From positions 1-15,101 of the forward strand of contig JBASRM010000531.1 of assembly GCA_049273835.1 (NCBI GenBank): a stretch of DNA of 15,101 nt. The letters are read 5' to 3'. Both the position numbers and the translations under genes were made by a program. The notes beneath the pieces were generated by a model, which had not been told where the DNA came from, searched no databases, and saw only the letters and a program-made list of their open reading frames with translations. Shown one piece after another: positions 13,503 to 15,101 of this stretch; position 1 is the first letter of the stretch; every line of letters starts with the position of its first letter. The DNA comes from Onstottus_A sp049273835. GTDB lineage: Bacteria > Acidobacteriota > Blastocatellia > UBA7656.

Positions 13503-15101
13503 ATGAACAGGAATGCCCCAAGATGTATCCTGGGTGTCGTTGTGGTCGCTCTCTTCCTCACAATAACCTGGAGCTCCACATCCGCCCGATTGTCAGTTAC
13601 AACCAACAGCCCAGCGGTAGAACCTGGTGCTGCTTCCTTACCTCCACCTGCCCCGGGTACGGGCGGCGCGATCGTGATAGATTCCGCGCCGAATGTCAGT
13701 CTCGAAGCTATTGTAGATCCAGTCACCGCGTCTGCTGTGTCTCCCTTCGCGAAGGCGGCAGGTAACCTAGACCAGGCCAGGAACGGCAGCGCTACTTCGC
13801 CGATAACTCCCGTAAACTGGGTAAATGGGAACGCGGGTGCTTCAAACTCACATTACCGAGAGGGCTATTCCATACCCTACCGGCTTCTACTTACCAATCT
13901 GGCTGTTGGTACGCACGTGGTGGAGATTGAGTGGGACATCAGACACAGCAGCAAGAATGCCATCGACTACATCACGCATTACAATCGTCTCAACAACCCG
14001 AACCATCAAACGGTTTTTGGACATCCTGCTGAGGCGATCGATCCGACTGCCGGAATCGCAGGGCTGGGTGCGCCTAACACGTTTGCAATTCCGCCTCCAC
14101 CTGTTTCGTCAACCGCCGGAACAGTTGGTGGGCTGGCACAGCCAACGACTAGTTTCAGTCTCCTGCCAGCCGGTGAGAAGGATTTCACGAGGTACAACGG
14201 GACCATCAACGCTGGAGGTCTGGTGTTCATCAACAATGCCGATGGTAATCTAGGTGACCTGACTGTGGCCCAATCATCTACTCGGCTTCAGATCACCCTT
14301 AACGCTACCGCCTCAACCGTGTTGCTATCTTGGGGCGGTCACATCGGTTCGCAAGGCGATTGGGGCGCCGGCAACTCGGCAAGCGCCGTCAGCGGCTCGC
14401 CATATCACACGAGGTTCATTTCGCTGGATGGCTCCGGTGGCAACCAGGATCGCTCGCTCTCCGCCGCCGCCGTTATAGTGGATTGCGCTACATGTTCGGT
14501 CGGCACCACTATTAGTGCCGAATGCGGAACCCAAAAGGTGCATACGTCTACAATCGGCGCCGGTGGGGTTTGCGATACCCCGGCTCATAGTTGGTCGTTC
14601 GTCAGTAATACGTCGGGAGCCACCTTTGCGGGTGGTACGACAGGTTCCTCGGTTACGGTGAACGTGGGCACCACGTGTAGCGGGTCGTACACGGTAAGGG
14701 ACACGATAACATGTTCCGGGTGTACCACTGGCTCAACAATCACTTGCGATCAGACGGTGAACGTTAGTGACACCACGCCGCCGTCAATCAGTTGTCCCGC
14801 TAACATCACAGTGCAGTGCGATGGCGACATTCCTGCGTCAAATACCAGTTTGGTGACGGCATCAGATAACTGCTCAGTGCCGACAAGGTCTTTCGTGGGT
14901 GACAGTCCTTCCGGCAGTTGCCCGAAGGTTATCACTCGAACGTACCGGGCGACAGATGCGTGCGGAAACAGCACTAGTTGTACGCAAACCATTACGGTCG
15001 CCGACATCACGCCGCCGTCTATCACTTGTCCGGCTAACGTTACGGTGGAGTGCGATACCGATGTGCCTGCGGCAAATACCGGTGCAGTGACGGCTTCAGA
15101 C
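13503..15101 (+). CDS. Large secreted HYR-repeat surface protein (3' end beyond the window)
   Basis: An open frame of 533 codons from ATG 13503 to the last base, without a stop. AGGAG lies 8 bases before the ATG. Residues 1-27 are a signal peptide (MNRNAPR, hydrophobic core ILGVVVVALFLTITW, then SSTSA). A Pro/Ala-rich linker leads to a beta-rich domain (about 100-350) with WVNGNAGASNSHYREG and HSSKNAIDYITHYNRL, a pattern seen in extracellular proteins of several phyla. A Cys-rich segment follows (about 325-420, with several CxxC pairs). From residue 423, 78-aa repeats of HYR type begin: DTTPPSISCPANITVQCD ... DACGNSTSCTQTITV, then DITPPSITCPANVTVECD at 501. Such proteins are exported and usually anchored at the surface for adhesion. 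The sorting signal would be at the unseen C-terminus. Confidence 0.85.
   Translation, partial: MNRNAPRCILGVVVVALFLTITWSSTSARLSVTTNSPAVEPGAASLPPPAPGTGGAIVIDSAPNVSLEAIVDPVTASAVSPFAKAAGNLDQARNGSATSPITPVNWVNGNAGASNSHYREGYSIPYRLLLTNLAVGTHVVEIEWDIRHSSKNAIDYITHYNRLNNPNHQTVFGHPAEAIDPTAGIAGLGAPNTFAIPPPPVSSTAGTVGGLAQPTTSFSLLPAGEKDFTRYNGTINAGGLVFINNADGNLGDLTVAQSSTRLQITLNATASTVLLSWGGHIGSQGDWGAGNSASAVSGSPYHTRFISLDGSGGNQDRSLSAAAVIVDCATCSVGTTISAECGTQKVHTSTIGAGGVCDTPAHSWSFVSNTSGATFAGGTTGSSVTVNVGTTCSGSYTVRDTITCSGCTTGSTITCDQTVNVSDTTPPSISCPANITVQCDGDIPASNTSLVTASDNCSVPTRSFVGDSPSGSCPKVITRTYRATDACGNSTSCTQTITVADITPPSITCPANVTVECDTDVPAANTGAVTASD
14769..15101 (+). repeat. HYR-type tandem repeats (one full, one partial)
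   Basis: The first repeat starts at 14769 (DTTPPSISCPAN) and the second at 15003 (DITPPSITCPAN), a period of 234 bases or 78 residues. Conserved points are TPPSI(S/T)CPAN(I/V)TV(Q/E)CD, VTASD and, in the complete copy, DACGN..SC.QTITV. The paired cysteines probably form disulfides after export. The array continues past the window edge. Confidence 0.8.

Noticed and set aside
13825..14253. Plus-strand 142-codon frame inside the HYR-repeat gene
   Set aside because: It lies in another frame of a gene with signal peptide, ribosome site and HYR motifs running uninterrupted from 13503 to the end.

Overview
The window looks like chromosomal DNA of an Acidobacteriota bacterium. The best single clue is a VWFA-related protein of the type that is abundant in that phylum (5138-6295). 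An M-domain-less ClpA/ClpC-type unfoldase, small secreted proteins of unknown role and a large secreted HYR-repeat protein fit that reading. The class cannot be fixed from sequence alone. No tRNA, rRNA, CRISPR array, insertion sequence or phage gene was seen.

Left part (1-7551), all genes on the minus strand. Read in the direction of transcription it holds hemW (radical SAM heme chaperone, apparently leaderless behind an extended -10 box), the VWFA-related secreted protein, then a two-gene Clp unit with its own promoter. The Clp unit is a protein consisting only of a Clp N-domain, followed with an ATGA overlap by a complete two-ring-domain Clp ATPase. The pair arose from an exact 461-bp tandem duplication of the 5' end of the clp gene and ends at a perfect 13-bp hairpin terminator. 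Next come a secreted LolA-like protein, a DUF3800 protein with its own promoter embedded in repeated GGTAATA elements, and the start of a secreted protein that runs off the left edge.

Right part (7790-15101), all genes on the plus strand. An NAD-dependent sugar epimerase overlaps (GTGA) a family 2 glycosyltransferase that is broken by an in-frame TGA exactly where the conserved Gly of a QGSRY motif is expected. A membrane-bound GAF/HisKA_3 histidine kinase and a NarL/FixJ response regulator form a two-component operon. A 640-bp gene-free stretch rich in hairpins, palindromes and T-runs precedes a 68-aa hypothetical protein. A second gene-free, structured stretch leads to a large secreted protein with HYR-type 78-aa repeats that is open to the end of the window (533 codons visible).

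The most interesting item is the N-domain-only Clp protein. The two copies differ at roughly one base in ten, mostly silently, and the reading frame is intact, so it appears to be a retained second gene product that could compete for adaptors or substrates of the Clp machine encoded directly downstream.
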